The notes under the pieces were generated by a model, which saw only the letters and a program-made list of their open reading frames with translations, was not told the DNA's origin and did no database searches. Source: Idiomarina aquatica (lineage in GTDB: Bacteria; Pseudomonadota; Gammaproteobacteria; Enterobacterales; Alteromonadaceae). From it: 64,000 nt of DNA. The position numbers and the translations under genes are program-made. Numbering within the stretch: the first letter of the stretch is position 1; the number at the start of each line of letters is the position of its first letter. Location of the stretch: the NCBI RefSeq assembly GCF_003987185.1, contig NZ_PIPS01000001.1, positions 1,240,001-1,304,000 on the forward strand. Reading direction: 5' to 3'. Shown here in pieces: positions 7,587 through 17,469 of this stretch.

Positions 7587-9100
7587 TCAATTAATTGATC
7601 CAACGCACGATAGCCCATGGCCTCTGCTAAATGGGACTTCTGCACCCGCTCCTCGTTCTCCAAATCCGCAATGCTACGCGCCAGCCGCAACGTCCGATGA
7701 TAGGCGCGGTGAGAAAGCTTGAGTTTCTCAATCGCGGCTATTAGAAACTCATGATCCTCATCACTCAGTTGACTGTAGTCGAGCACCGCGTTTGCACGAA
7801 GGTCACTGTTGAGACAGCCCTGACGGGCCAATTGCCGCTCGCGAGCGGCGCTAACCTGGGCTTTCAGTTGCTGACTGTTTAGGGGGGAATGCTTGCGCGC
7901 GTTTACCCGCAAACTCGATGTTTCTCGCGGTACCGCAACCTGAATATCAATCCGATCCAGTAACGGGCCAGATAATTTGTTTAAATAATTCATGATTTGA
8001 TCCGGGGTCGAACGACAACTGGCCAGGCTGCCGTCAAACTGACCGCAGGGTGACGGATTTAACGCGCAGATCAGTTGAAAATTTGCCGGAAAACGGACGT
8101 GATGAGCGGCACGACTGATGGTGACGTGACCGCTTTCTAACGGTTCTCGCAAAGAATCCAGAACATGACGAGAAAACTCAGGTAATTCATCCAGGAACAA
8201 GACGCTATTATGCGCCAGGCTGATTTCGCCCGGTCGCGGCGGCGACCCGCCGCCGACCAAGGCAGCCGCTGAGCACGAGTGGTGAGGGGCACGAAATTCA
8301 CGCACCCGCCAGTCCTGCAACGTTCCCGGCTGCTGCGCGATGGAGCGGATCGAGGCCAACTCCAGCGCTTCTTGTTCCGTTAACGCTGGCATTAAACTCA
8401 TCAATCGTTGTGCGAGCATGGTTTTACCGGTGCCGGGTGGGCCGACAAAGAGGATATGGTGGCGCCCTGCTGCCGCGAGCGTTAATGCCCGTTTTGCCTG
8501 CTCCTGCCCCATCACTTCGGCAAGATCGCCACTGCTTGTCGGTTCCGTTAGCTGCCAGTCGATGGGCGTTGCCTTGCGAAGACCGTTGTGTTGATGAAGG
8601 TGCTCAAACACGCCGATTAAATCCGGTACCAGATACGCGGTCTGTCCTTGAATCAAGCCGGCATCGGTTTCATTTTTTAACGGAATAAACGCGGTTCGTT
8701 TTGCGCTACGACAAGCCAACAGCGCAGGCACCAGACCGGTAACCGGCAGTAGCTCAGCATTCAAGGCCAGTTCACCGTAAAATTCAGTATTCTTTATCGC
8801 CGCATCGGGCACCTGCCCCGATGCAACCAGGATCCCCACCGCAATGGCTAACTCATAGCGAGCTCCCTGTTTTGGCACGTCGGCGGGCGAGAGGTTGACG
8901 GTAATTTTGGTCGCCTGTGGAAACTCTAAACCGGCGTTCATCAGCGCGGCCTTTACCCGATCTTTAGCTTCACGAATGGTTGCGGTCGGTAACCCGACAA
9001 TGGCAAACCCGGGCAACCCTCTGGCTAAGTCCACTTCGACTCGGATTTCCGGGGCATCAATACCCAGACTTGCTCGCGTAAACACCGTTGCTAACGCCAT
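7568..9100 (-). CDS. comM: YifB/ComM family AAA+ ATPase
   Basis: A 510-residue Mg-chelatase-like ATPase. The N-terminal ~170 residues form the ChlI-type domain (LPGFAIVGLPTATIREAKDR); the AAA+ core has Walker A GPPGTGKT, Walker B LFLDELPEF, and a C-terminal Mg-chelatase domain ending in YRALDQLI. In naturally competent bacteria ComM is a branch-migration helicase that helps integrate incoming DNA. Length is normal. Single gene, converging on the RiPP cluster. Confidence 0.93.
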   Translation of the reverse strand: MALATVFTRASLGIDAPEIRVEVDLARGLPGFAIVGLPTATIREAKDRVKAALMNAGLEFPQATKITVNLSPADVPKQGARYELAIAVGILVASGQVPDAAIKNTEFYGELALNAELLPVTGLVPALLACRSAKRTAFIPLKNETDAGLIQGQTAYLVPDLIGVFEHLHQHNGLRKATPIDWQLTEPTSSGDLAEVMGQEQAKRALTLAAAGRHHILFVGPPGTGKTMLAQRLMSLMPALTEQEALELASIRSIAQQPGTLQDWRVREFRAPHHSCSAAALVGGGSPPRPGEISLAHNSVLFLDELPEFSRHVLDSLREPLESGHVTISRAAHHVRFPANFQLICALNPSPCGQFDGSLASCRSTPDQIMNYLNKLSGPLLDRIDIQVAVPRETSSLRVNARKHSPLNSQQLKAQVSAARERQLARQGCLNSDLRANAVLDYSQLSDEDHEFLIAAIEKLKLSHRAYHRTLRLARSIADLENEERVQKSHLAEAMGYRALDQLIDQVRSL

Positions 9101-9195
9101 AGCTACCTCTCAAAACAGCGAAGTATAGCGCTATTGTTGACTGACTCTGCGGGGAGATCGCTGATTTCTGTGTCAGCAAATGCATGATACAAAGG

Positions 9196-9224
9196 TTGCA
9201 TTCAAGCCCATTCAACTGTATAAA
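9196..9224 (+). promoter_or_regulatory. Sigma-70 promoter of yebG
   Basis: TTGCAT at 9196-9201, a 17-base spacer, and TATAAA at 9219-9224. The -10 element lies inside the LexA box, the expected arrangement for SOS repression. Confidence 0.7.
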
Positions 9225-9233
9225 TAACCAGTA
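9214..9233 (+). promoter_or_regulatory. LexA (SOS) box upstream of yebG
   Basis: AACTGTATAAATAACCAGTA fits the CTG-N10-CAG LexA operator with an AT-rich centre and both invariant ends. It lies 25 bp before the start of yebG, a gene that belongs to the SOS regulon in E. coli. Confidence 0.85.
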
Positions 9234-9258
9234 TTCTTAATACCCACGAGGATGATTC

Positions 9259-9535
9259 ATGCCGGTAGTAACCCAATACGTTGTTGTGCGTGACGGAGAG
9301 GAAAAAAATGACGTTTAACACCAAAGCGGAAGCCGATGCCCACGACAAGATGTTGGACATGGTGGATGAGCTAGTGCCATTATTGGCGCGCAGTGAAACC
9401 GTCAGCGATGAGCAAACATTGGAAGATTTAGCGTTTTTCCTGGCGCGCGAACGCGAGCAAGTATTAATTGCTCTTGGCGCGAAAAAGCAGACGAAAAAGA
9501 AAGCGCCTAAGCCGGCGGAGGGTGATGCTGGCTAA
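9259..9535 (+). pseudogene. yebG: SOS-response protein YebG, frameshifted at a seven-A run
   Basis: The ATG at 9259 opens a frame reading MPVVTQYVVVRDGEEK, which lines up with the YebG N-terminus, then stops after three more codons. Six A residues would join it to the second frame, MTFNTKAEADAHDKMLD onward, which is the rest of YebG; the sequence has seven (9302-9308). The second frame could also start alone at the ATG at 9308, giving 75 residues without the first beta strand; AGAGG just upstream could serve as ribosome site. The cause may be a real one-base insertion, slippage-corrected expression at the A run, or a base-calling error. The C-terminal tail is Lys-rich (KKQTKKKAPK). Confidence 0.75.
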
Positions 9536-9562
9536 CCAACGCAGCCAGCATCAGCAACTGAC

Positions 9563-10309
9563 TTACCAATAATTCTCAGAGGTCACATTGCCCGGTTTAC
9601 GGCGGGTATTTTTGGCGAGCCCTTTCGCTGCCAGTACCCCTCGGCATTCAGTGATCATATCCGGATTGCCGCACAACATCACTTGGCTATTGGTTGTCAG
9701 TGGTGTCGCTAAAGCCGCCTCCAGCTTTCCAGACTCGAGCAGTTGTGGAATTCGTTCGTTTAAGGCGCCCGGTATCTGTTCACGGGTTATCACCGGCTGA
9801 TAACCGAGACGGTCCGGATACTGTTGTTGCCAGTGCTGAATCTGCTCCTGATACACCAGATCCGCGGCTGTGCGAACTCCGTGAACCAGATTAATACGCC
9901 GAAACCGGCGCCAAGGCTGCTCGGTATGCAGCATGGATATAAAGGGGCCGATACCGGTACCCGTTGACAGTAGCCACAAATCGTCACCGTCAGGCACTTC
10001 ATCAAGGGTAAAAAAGCCACTTGCCGGTTGTGTAATGGTTACCGAATCACCAGGTTTTAGCTTGGCCAGTTGCGGGCTGGTGAGTCCATCAGCGACTTCA
10101 GCAATGACAAAGTCAATCACCGACGCACCCGGCGGGCTTGCCAGTGAATAAGCCCGCAACGCTTTGGCATCACCGCCCGGGAGCCCCAATCGCACAAACT
10201 GGCCTGCCTTAAAGTCAAAGGGTTCAGCAATAATACGTAAACTGAACACATTATCGCTCCAGCGGTAGTTCTCAACCACTTTACCGTTAATTAATTGCAC
10301 CACGGGCAA
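9563..10309 (-). CDS. fpr: Ferredoxin/flavodoxin--NADP+ reductase
   Basis: A 248-residue flavoenzyme with the FAD-binding motif RAYSLASPP, the NADP-binding GTGIGPF block, and the subfamily I C-terminus SENYW with the terminal Tyr-Trp. It passes electrons between NADPH and ferredoxin or flavodoxin. The frame opens at TTG 10309, abutting the ubiK stop, but AGGA is better placed for the GTG at 10303, which would remove two residues. Likely cotranscribed with ubiK. Confidence 0.92.
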   Translation of the reverse strand: MPVVQLINGKVVENYRWSDNVFSLRIIAEPFDFKAGQFVRLGLPGGDAKALRAYSLASPPGASVIDFVIAEVADGLTSPQLAKLKPGDSVTITQPASGFFTLDEVPDGDDLWLLSTGTGIGPFISMLHTEQPWRRFRRINLVHGVRTAADLVYQEQIQHWQQQYPDRLGYQPVITREQIPGALNERIPQLLESGKLEAALATPLTTNSQVMLCGNPDMITECRGVLAAKGLAKNTRRKPGNVTSENYW

Positions 10310-10558
10310 TCAGTCCTTTTGTTTGTCCGTTTGTTGTTCTGCCAATTGCTGTTCTAAAAGCTCAACTCGCTCGCGCAGGCGTAATAGCATTTGCTGTTGT
10401 ACGTCCATTTCTTCTCGCGTCACCAAGTCGAGTTTTGCTAATTGGGTTTGCAGCGTTTGCTTAACCCGCTGTTCAACATTGCCAGCCATTTCTTTGACGC
10501 CTGCCGGCATGCTCTCACTGATTTGCTTTGCAATGTTTTCGATGGTTTTATTGTCCAT
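10310..10558 (-). CDS. ubiK: Ubiquinone biosynthesis accessory factor UbiK
   Basis: An 82-residue protein of the BMFP/YqiC family. The N-terminal amphipathic part (IAKQISESMPAGVKEM) and the C-terminal coiled coil (REEMDVQQQMLLRLRERVELLEQQ) follow the family layout. UbiK works with UbiJ in the aerobic ubiquinone complex. Directly upstream of fpr, divergent from rep. Confidence 0.88.
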   Translation of the reverse strand: MDNKTIENIAKQISESMPAGVKEMAGNVEQRVKQTLQTQLAKLDLVTREEMDVQQQMLLRLRERVELLEQQLAEQQTDKQKD

Positions 10559-10622
10559 TGTCTTATCCTTTCGGTAAAATCCGTTGCTTCACTAGTCTAC
10601 CACTCCTTTTAAGGTCTGTTTA

Positions 10623-12641
10623 ATGTTAAACGAGCGCCAGCAACAAGCAGTTCACTATATTCAGGGCCCGATGCTGGTGCTGGCTGGCGCGGGCAGTGGC
10701 AAGACCCGCGTTATCACTGAAAAAATCGCTTATCTCATCCGTCAAAGAATTTATACGGCGCGGCAGATTGCCGCGGTAACCTTTACCAACAAGGCGGCAC
10801 GAGAAATGAAGGAACGGGTCGCTCAAACCATGGGTAAACAGGGTGCCCGCGGCCTCACCGTATCCACCTTCCATACGCTCGGCCTGAACATCATCCGTAG
10901 AGAACTCAGCGCCTTAGGATTAAAAGCCGGCTTCTCTCTGTTTGATGACCAGGATACCTTTGCATTGTTGAAAGCGCTGACTGAAGAGCAATGGGACGGC
11001 GATAAACAACTGATTCAACGTTGCGCGCACCAAATCAGCAACTGGAAAAACGATATGCTGACACCGGAGCTTGCGTTGCGCCAGGCTGCCACGCCGGAAG
11101 AACGGGATTTTGCCGCCGTATACACGGACTACCAGCGTAATTTAACCGCATGCAACGCGGTTGATTTTGATGATTTGATTCGGTTGCCGACCATGCTGTT
11201 GCAAACCAATGAAGCCGTTCGCAAACGCTGGCAGAAAAAATACCAATACCTACTGGTGGATGAGTATCAGGATACCAACACCAGTCAATATCAGTTAGTG
11301 AAACTGCTGGTCGGTGAACGGGCGCGCTTTACGGTGGTCGGTGACGATGATCAATCGATTTATTCCTGGCGCGGCGCGCAACCACAAAATCTGGCCTTGC
11401 TGCAAAAAGACTTTCCCGCGCTTAAGGTGGTAAAACTGGAGCAAAATTACCGCTCCCACGGTCGTATTCTGAAAGCGGCTAACATTCTTATCGAAAACAA
11501 CCCACACGTCTTTGAAAAGAAACTTTTTTCCGATATGGAATACGGCGTACCCATGCGCGTGTTGTATGGCCGAAATGAAGAACACGAGGCAGAACGGGTT
11601 GTCGCAGAAATTGTAAAACAACGCTTTTTGCGTAAAACGCCCTACCACGAATTCGCGATTCTGTACCGCGGCAATCATCAAGCTCGTTTGTTTGAAAAGG
11701 CGCTGATGAATAACCGCATTCCCTACAAAATTACCGGTGGCCAGTCGTTCTTTGCGCGGGCAGAAATCAAAGACATCATGGCCTACTTTCGGTTGTTGGT
11801 TAATCCAACCGACGACACGGCGTTTTTGCGTATTATTAATGTACCCCGGCGTGGTATTGGCCCACAAACCATTGAACGCATCGGTGAACTGTCGAAAGAA
11901 CTCAGCTGCAGCCTGTTCGAAGCCGCACAGTCACCACACGTCAAAACCTTACTCAGCAGCAATGTATTTAACGCGCTGGATACCTTTGTCAGTATGATGA
12001 CAACGCTGGCGCGCCGTGCTGAGCATCAACCGGACGCGCAGGAGGCCGTGCGTCAGTTGCTCAGCGACATCGGCTACGAAGACTGGCTATTTGAGCAAAG
12101 CCCGAGTGCAAAAGCTGCAGAAATGCGGATTAAGAATATTCATGAACTGCACCGCTGGGTCAGCGAGATGCTCGACGGTAACGACGAGAACGAACCGATG
12201 AGCCTGGATCAGGTCGTCAGTCGGCTCTGCTTACGTGACATGATGTCGCGCAACGAAGAAGACGAGAACTTTGATCAGGTGCAATTGATGACGCTGCACG
12301 CGTCAAAAGGCCTGGAGTTTCCCCAGGTATTTTTGGTCGGCATGGAGGAAGGCTTATTACCCCACCAAAGCAGTATCGACCTCGATGATGTCGAAGAGGA
12401 GCGTCGTCTCGCCTACGTGGGTATTACCCGGGCGCAGCACCAGCTCACTTTCACCATGGCGCGTGAACGCCGACAGTTTGGCGAGGTCATACAACCTCAG
12501 CCCAGCCGCTTTTTGCACGAATTGCCACAGGACGATTTAGAGTGGGAACATCAGCGCAAACAAAAATCGGAACAGGAACAGGAAGAGCAGCGCAGCCGCG
12601 GACTGGAAATGTTAAAAAACGCGTTAAAAAAGGATCGCTAA
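10623..12641 (+). CDS. rep: ATP-dependent DNA helicase Rep
   Basis: A 672-residue superfamily 1A 3'-5' helicase, the same length as E. coli Rep. Motif I is [11 protein letters not shown], motif Ia [14 protein letters not shown], motif [10 protein letters not shown], motif [16 protein letters not shown], motif IV QNYRSH, motif [17 protein letters not shown] and motif [27 protein letters not shown] is typical of Rep rather than UvrD. It clears proteins ahead of replication forks. A charged tail (residues ~640-672) closes the protein. Its end overlaps the converging GGDEF gene by 4 bp. Confidence 0.95.
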   Translation: MLNERQQQAVHYIQGPMLVLAGAGSGKTRVITEKIAYLIRQRIYTARQIAAVTFTNKAAREMKERVAQTMGKQGARGLTVSTFHTLGLNIIRRELSALGLKAGFSLFDDQDTFALLKALTEEQWDGDKQLIQRCAHQISNWKNDMLTPELALRQAATPEERDFAAVYTDYQRNLTACNAVDFDDLIRLPTMLLQTNEAVRKRWQKKYQYLLVDEYQDTNTSQYQLVKLLVGERARFTVVGDDDQSIYSWRGAQPQNLALLQKDFPALKVVKLEQNYRSHGRILKAANILIENNPHVFEKKLFSDMEYGVPMRVLYGRNEEHEAERVVAEIVKQRFLRKTPYHEFAILYRGNHQARLFEKALMNNRIPYKITGGQSFFARAEIKDIMAYFRLLVNPTDDTAFLRIINVPRRGIGPQTIERIGELSKELSCSLFEAAQSPHVKTLLSSNVFNALDTFVSMMTTLARRAEHQPDAQEAVRQLLSDIGYEDWLFEQSPSAKAAEMRIKNIHELHRWVSEMLDGNDENEPMSLDQVVSRLCLRDMMSRNEEDENFDQVQLMTLHASKGLEFPQVFLVGMEEGLLPHQSSIDLDDVEEERRLAYVGITRAQHQLTFTMARERRQFGEVIQPQPSRFLHELPQDDLEWEHQRKQKSEQEQEEQRSRGLEMLKNALKKDR

Positions 12642-15229
12642 CCCGTTGAACGTTTATCGGGACGGTTCTGCGAACGCACGCCGTCGGTAACATAATTGCC
12701 CTGGCCAACACTGACACCGAGCTGAGTGATGTTGGCGTATTCTTGTTCAGAATCGAGACCCGCCGCATAAAGACGAATGCCGAGCTCATCACACAGTGTG
12801 ACGACGTGCTTTAACATCGCACGGGCGCGCTCATTACTTTTAAGTCGCGCGACATAATTGTGATCGAGCTTCAGTATCGAAAACGGATAATTGTACAAAT
12901 ACTGCAACGGTCCTGCACCACGCCCGAAGTGATCGATAACCAACGTAAAACCAAGCTCCGACAGCCGTCTTAAACTTGCCAGAGAACGACGGTCATTTTG
13001 CGTTAACGCGGTTTCCGAAAACTCCAGCGCGATACGATCGGGCGCAATGTCGTAACGCTTTACCAGCTCGATCAGCTGATTGATGTATCCCGCTTTTAGC
13101 AAATGCCGTGCTGACAAGTTCACATGCAGGCATGGCAATTCCTGTTGCCGCGTTTGGTTAAGACGCTCGCAGCAACGTTTTAAGACATAGCGATCCAGCT
13201 TCATAATAAGACCAGTTTTCTCTGCCAGCGCCACGAATTCGTCGGTCGATATATCATGGTGGGGGTCATTCCAGCGTATTTGCATTTCAATGCCCACCAA
13301 CTGATTCGTTGTCAGCTCGATAATATCCTGATAATCGATGTCAAAATCTTCTTCTATTTTCGCGTGACGTAACGCTGTTTCACGTTTTACCGAATCCACC
13401 AGCGATTGGTGCATGTACTCATCAAATAACACATAGCGACCGCGGCCTTGTATTTTAGCCTGATACATCGCCGCATCGGCATCGCGCAGCAGTCGTTCCA
13501 CTGAATCGTGCTCACCCTGACACAACGCGATACCCACACTAGCGCCTGAGTAATGCTCCTGACCGTTTAACAAGAAAGGTTCAGCAAGGCTCTTAATCAT
13601 TCGCTTTGCAACGTCTTTGGCGTCGTCAACGGACGTCATGGTGTCCAGCAGTACCACAAACTCGTCGCCGCCTAAGCGCGCGACCATGTCATTCTCTCGG
13701 GTACAGTCACTGACTCGTTTAGCAACATCCAATAAAAATTCATCGCCGGCGGAGTGCCCCAGTGTGTCGTTGATGTTCTTAAAACGGTCCAAGTCGAGAA
13801 ACAACACCGCAAAGTGATGTTCCGGATGACGCTTTTTGTGGGCCACCGCCTGTTGTAGACGCTCGGTAAATAAGGCGCGGTTGGGCAGTCCGGTTAAACT
13901 GTCGTGATGCGCATCGTGAAACAACCGCGCTTCGATCTTCTTGCGGCGTTCAATTTCAGACACCAGTTCCTCAGTGCGCTCGGTCACTTTCTTTTCCAGA
14001 AACTGGTTTACCCGCTGAATTTCTTCAGCGGATCGCTTCCGGTCAATAGCCACAGCAACGTGTTGCGATACAAAGTTGAGTAGCTCAAGATCGTCATTGC
14101 GATACAAAAACTCACTGTCATAGGTTTGTACCGCGATAACGCCAAACACCTCACCTTTTAGCATCAACGGCGATCCGAGCCATTGTTTGGCCAACTTGCC
14201 GCCTCCGGTGCCCGGTGTCACCTGACCGTCCTCAATCAGTTGTTGCCGGGAACGCGCATTAAGAAACAATGAACGTTGCTCACGAATGACATACTCTGTT
14301 AAACCGCGACTGACTCGCCGACGTTCGGCCTGCGCTCCGGTCACGTCAACGTGATAGGGAAAATGCAGGTATTTCTTATCGGGAGACAGCAAAGCGACAT
14401 AGAAGTTATCCGCATGGATCAGTTTACTGATCTCGGCATGCAGGCTCTTGTAAAAAGTCGCCATATTATCGGACGTATTGGTCAGCTCGGAGATGGCAAA
14501 GAGGGCTGCCGTTTGTTGTTCCGCCTTCTCACGCTCAGTGATTTCACGCATCAAGCTCTCGTTCGCATGCCGTAACTCAGCGGTCTGATGCTCAATCTCG
14601 TTTTGCATTAACTCACGCTGTTTGAGACGTTCCAGGGCATTGACAACGTGTTGCGACACAAAGGTAAGCAGTTCTTCATCTTTCTCATCGTAGCGAAAGG
14701 CGTCATTGTAGCTCTGCACTACCATCACACCGATCACATGGTCACCACTTTTTAGTGGGACACCGAGCCAGTCGACGTGAGCTGCGCCCATCTCTTTAAC
14801 GTCGCCGTTCTCGATCAACTGCTGGTACACCTCTGGTGGGCACAGTAACGGTTCGCCGGTTCGCAGAATATAACCAGTAAGACCGGCACTGAGCTTTTCA
14901 ACTGGAATTTCTTCGAATAGGGTATCTTGATCAACCTCATCGACAAAATAGACAAAATTGACCACTTCTTTCTGAGCATCGTAAAGACAAATATAAAAGT
15001 TTTTGGCAAACATCAACTTGCCAATAATCTCATGCACAGAGCGGTAAAAACTGTCCATGTTGCGCACTTGAGCGGCCAGCTCGGAAATTTGAAATAAGGC
15101 GTTTTGTATGACTTCTGCGGAGCGATATTTATGGGTCAGTTGCTTAAGTCGAGATACGACTTTCCTAAGCCTGAGGTTTTCGGCCTCAAGTTGTTGTGAC
15201 GTTTGTTGTGGCTTCGCGCCATTCACCAA
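12638..15229 (-). CDS. GAF-GAF-GGDEF protein with degenerate EAL domain
   Basis: An 863-residue cytoplasmic protein: coiled coil ~10-40, GAF 1 ~45-200, linker helix, GAF 2 ~240-395, coiled coil ~400-435, GGDEF ~437-600, EAL ~615-850. The cyclase half looks active: GGDEF at 520-524 with a product-inhibition RxxD site at 511-514. The EAL half has lost key residues: EAL reads E648-M-Q, the DDFG pair reads D766-H, and the AEGVE segment reads AAGLD; N704, E736 and K787 remain. It probably makes cyclic di-GMP and uses the EAL domain, if at all, for binding. Start is TTG 15229 or GTG 15226. Confidence 0.9.
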   Translation of the reverse strand: MVNGAKPQQTSQQLEAENLRLRKVVSRLKQLTHKYRSAEVIQNALFQISELAAQVRNMDSFYRSVHEIIGKLMFAKNFYICLYDAQKEVVNFVYFVDEVDQDTLFEEIPVEKLSAGLTGYILRTGEPLLCPPEVYQQLIENGDVKEMGAAHVDWLGVPLKSGDHVIGVMVVQSYNDAFRYDEKDEELLTFVSQHVVNALERLKQRELMQNEIEHQTAELRHANESLMREITEREKAEQQTAALFAISELTNTSDNMATFYKSLHAEISKLIHADNFYVALLSPDKKYLHFPYHVDVTGAQAERRRVSRGLTEYVIREQRSLFLNARSRQQLIEDGQVTPGTGGGKLAKQWLGSPLMLKGEVFGVIAVQTYDSEFLYRNDDLELLNFVSQHVAVAIDRKRSAEEIQRVNQFLEKKVTERTEELVSEIERRKKIEARLFHDAHHDSLTGLPNRALFTERLQQAVAHKKRHPEHHFAVLFLDLDRFKNINDTLGHSAGDEFLLDVAKRVSDCTRENDMVARLGGDEFVVLLDTMTSVDDAKDVAKRMIKSLAEPFLLNGQEHYSGASVGIALCQGEHDSVERLLRDADAAMYQAKIQGRGRYVLFDEYMHQSLVDSVKRETALRHAKIEEDFDIDYQDIIELTTNQLVGIEMQIRWNDPHHDISTDEFVALAEKTGLIMKLDRYVLKRCCERLNQTRQQELPCLHVNLSARHLLKAGYINQLIELVKRYDIAPDRIALEFSETALTQNDRRSLASLRRLSELGFTLVIDHFGRGAGPLQYLYNYPFSILKLDHNYVARLKSNERARAMLKHVVTLCDELGIRLYAAGLDSEQEYANITQLGVSVGQGNYVTDGVRSQNRPDKRSTG

Positions 15230-15374
15230 TTAACATTCCCTTAAATAATAAATAAGTTGCAAAGAATAGACAGAAACGCACTGATGTTACTATTTGTAAC
15301 AAACGTAAAGTATAAACAGCCGTTTAAAAGATGCAAGACTTACGGTGAATATTTGTTCAAGGTGTAATACTGGC

Positions 15375-15404
15375 AAAAAAAAGCCACCTCTTAAAGGTGG
15401 CTTT
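15375..15404 (-). terminator. Terminator of the cytochrome c5 gene
   Basis: Ten-base stem AAAGCCACCT/AGGTGGCTTT (15380-15389, 15395-15404) with a five-base loop; on the minus strand it ends in a T run. It lies 31 bp past the cytochrome gene. The rest of the 206 bp gap up to the GGDEF gene shows no other clear element. Confidence 0.85.
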
Positions 15405-15435
15405 AGTCAGAGTCTATCTCTGTAACCGACTTTGC

Positions 15436-15864
15436 TTAGATATCAGCTGTCATGTAGTCGATAGCGGCTTGAATTTCTTCGTCTGAGCAGTCAGAACAGG
15501 TGCCTTTTGGAGGCATCGCATTATAGCCTTCGATGGCATGACGCAATACGGTTTCCATGCCCTGCTCCAGGCGTGGTCCCCAGTCACCGGCGTTATTGAT
15601 TTTGGGTGCACCCATCACACCCGATGTATGGCACGCCGCACAAAATTGGTTGTAAACGGCTTCGCCAGAACGCGTACCACCGGCATCTGCCTGTTGATCG
15701 CTTTCTTCTCCAGCCACATAATGTTGGGCAAGCGGTTCAATACGCTTCTCGATCGCTTCCTTAGACATTTTGTCTTGAACCGAGGCTGCGCCAGCAGCAA
15801 CAGCAAACAATGCAGCGATAGAGGCAATAAGGCCTTTGGATGCTAGAGATTTAATACGTTTCAC
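15436..15864 (-). CDS. Periplasmic cytochrome c5 family protein
   Basis: A 142-residue exported monoheme cytochrome. A signal peptide covers residues 1-27 (AAGAA end). Heme attachment is CAACH at 75-79, the axial Met is M117 in AMPPKG, and the C123/C126 pair (TCSDCSD) is the extra disulfide seen in c5 cytochromes. A poorly conserved linker of ~40 residues precedes the heme domain. Likely an electron carrier to terminal oxidases or reductases. Divergent from dinB. Confidence 0.9.
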   Translation of the reverse strand: MKRIKSLASKGLIASIAALFAVAAGAASVQDKMSKEAIEKRIEPLAQHYVAGEESDQQADAGGTRSGEAVYNQFCAACHTSGVMGAPKINNAGDWGPRLEQGMETVLRHAIEGYNAMPPKGTCSDCSDEEIQAAIDYMTADI

Positions 15865-15945
15865 TGGTTTCTCCTAAAGTGGCTGGTGATCATCATACCC
15901 AGTTTGTGGGCTGATTATAACCACAAATGCGCACAGGATAAACAC

Positions 15946-17016
15946 TTGGCTGAGCTTACGCGAAAAATTGCTCTACTCGATCTCGACGCGTTCTTTGCAT
16001 CCGTTGAGGTGTTACGCGATCCATCGCTGCGGCACAAACCCTTTGCAGTCGGCGGGGGCGGTGAGCGCGGCGTGGTCGCAACCGCCAATTATATTGCGCG
16101 TCGTTATGGGGTAAAGAGTGCCATGCCCGGCAGCCACGCACGCCGTTTGTGTCCACAGCTCATCTTCGTAAAGCCGGATCCGACCCGCTACCGAGAGATG
16201 TCAAAGCGAGTTCTGGCACTGCTCAGTGAAGTTACCGACGTTATCGAACCCGCCTCCATTGACGAGTTTTATTTAGATCTCACCGAGAATACGCTCTTTA
16301 AAGGCAGTGCGTCGCTCACCGTTCAAGCGCTGCGCGACAAGATAAGAGCCTTGGGCATTACCGGATCGGCCGGTATCTCTAATCAAAAAATGGTCGCGAA
16401 AATCGCCAGTGACGAGCGCAAACCCGATGGCCAGTTTCTGGTCACTCCGGATCAGGTATTGAACTATATCGCTCGACTTGAATTAAAACGGATACCGGGT
16501 GTAGGACCAAAGAGTCAGCAAGTGCTCGCACAACACGGACTTTTATGCGGAGCTGATATTCAGGCAATAGAAATGCCCCATTTACAGCAAATCGTCGGAG
16601 ATAAAGCCGGTTATGTGTTACACCAGCGTTGCCTGGGCATTGACCTTCGTCCGGTGGTTACCGAACGGATCCGCAAAAGCGTCGGTGTAGAACAAACGCT
16701 GGCCGCCGACATGACACAGCTTGGTACGGCACAAGATTACTGCCAGCAACAGCTGTTACCCAAGCTAAAACAACGGTTGCGAGTCACGCACTGGCATCAA
16801 CAACCGATTCGTTCGCAGACGGTTAAACTAAAATTTTCCGATTTTACCCAAACCACTGTGTCGCGCAGCAGTCAGCGGGTATCACCCAGCCTTTTCTATC
16901 AACTTTTACAGGAAGCCTGGTCACGCGGTGCGGATAAAGGGGTGCGCTTGCTCGGGGTCAGCGTCGCGTTACCTGACCCCGAGCAACAACAGCAGTTAGA
17001 GTTGGACTTAGATTAG
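15946..17016 (+). CDS. dinB: DNA polymerase IV (Y family)
   Basis: A translesion polymerase with LLDLDAFFASVE (first metal-binding Asp), PASIDEFYLDLT (catalytic Asp-Glu), helix-hairpin-helix RIPGVGPKSQQVL and a C-terminal little-finger domain. It ends in QQLELDLD, a beta-clamp binding peptide. Homology begins at RKIALLDLD. The only upstream ATG (15886) adds 20 unrelated residues, so the TTG at 15946, preceded by AGGA, is preferred; it gives 356 residues. No perfect LexA box is seen upstream. Confidence 0.88.
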   Translation: MAELTRKIALLDLDAFFASVEVLRDPSLRHKPFAVGGGGERGVVATANYIARRYGVKSAMPGSHARRLCPQLIFVKPDPTRYREMSKRVLALLSEVTDVIEPASIDEFYLDLTENTLFKGSASLTVQALRDKIRALGITGSAGISNQKMVAKIASDERKPDGQFLVTPDQVLNYIARLELKRIPGVGPKSQQVLAQHGLLCGADIQAIEMPHLQQIVGDKAGYVLHQRCLGIDLRPVVTERIRKSVGVEQTLAADMTQLGTAQDYCQQQLLPKLKQRLRVTHWHQQPIRSQTVKLKFSDFTQTTVSRSSQRVSPSLFYQLLQEAWSRGADKGVRLLGVSVALPDPEQQQQLELDLD

Positions 17017-17450
17017 TCGTCTTTAACAGTGATGGTGATTTTTTCGGACATCACCACAGGTTCGTGAGGCACGTGGTTTTTATCACCTAAAATCAGTTGC
17101 AGGGTATGCTCACCGGGTTCCAGCGTCACCGTCGTTTCTGTTTGTCCGCCACCGAAGTGAATCACATCCCCACCCATCGGTTGACCCAGCGCCGGTAGCT
17201 CGTCTTTATCGATCAACAGATGATGGTGACCGGTGTGTTTTACGTCAACGCCTGCCGGCGCTACGCCCATTCCCGTCAACCCAAACTTGACCTTAAAGGT
17301 ACGACCTACGACTTCGCCATTCTGAGGCGAAATGATATACGCCTGCGCTCCTTCAGCAGACTCTGAACGCGACATTTCCTGCGCTTCGGCTGTTGCCAGC
17401 ACCGGACCGCCGAGCATTGCCAATGCGCCAACCAATAATGCACCTTTCAT
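17013..17450 (-). CDS. DUF4399 exported protein
   Basis: A 145-residue protein with a signal peptide (~residues 1-22). The mature part has the DUF4399 marks: SPQNGEVVGRTFKVKFGLTGMGV, the histidine cluster HTGHHHLLID, HFGGGQTETTV and GEHTLQLILGDKNHVPH. The many histidines suggest metal binding, which is inference; family function is not established. Overlaps the end of dinB by 4 bp. Confidence 0.8.
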   Translation of the reverse strand: MKGALLVGALAMLGGPVLATAEAQEMSRSESAEGAQAYIISPQNGEVVGRTFKVKFGLTGMGVAPAGVDVKHTGHHHLLIDKDELPALGQPMGGDVIHFGGGQTETTVTLEPGEHTLQLILGDKNHVPHEPVVMSEKITITVKDD

Positions 17451-17469
17451 GTTGTTCTCCTTAATCGAG

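Noticed and set aside
11295-11867. 190-codon open frame opposite rep
   Set aside because: Lies wholly inside the helicase core and has no recognisable product.
15911-15926. LexA-like CTG-N10-CAA upstream of dinB
   Set aside because: One end of the operator is wrong; only CTG-N10-CAG is accepted without a matrix score.
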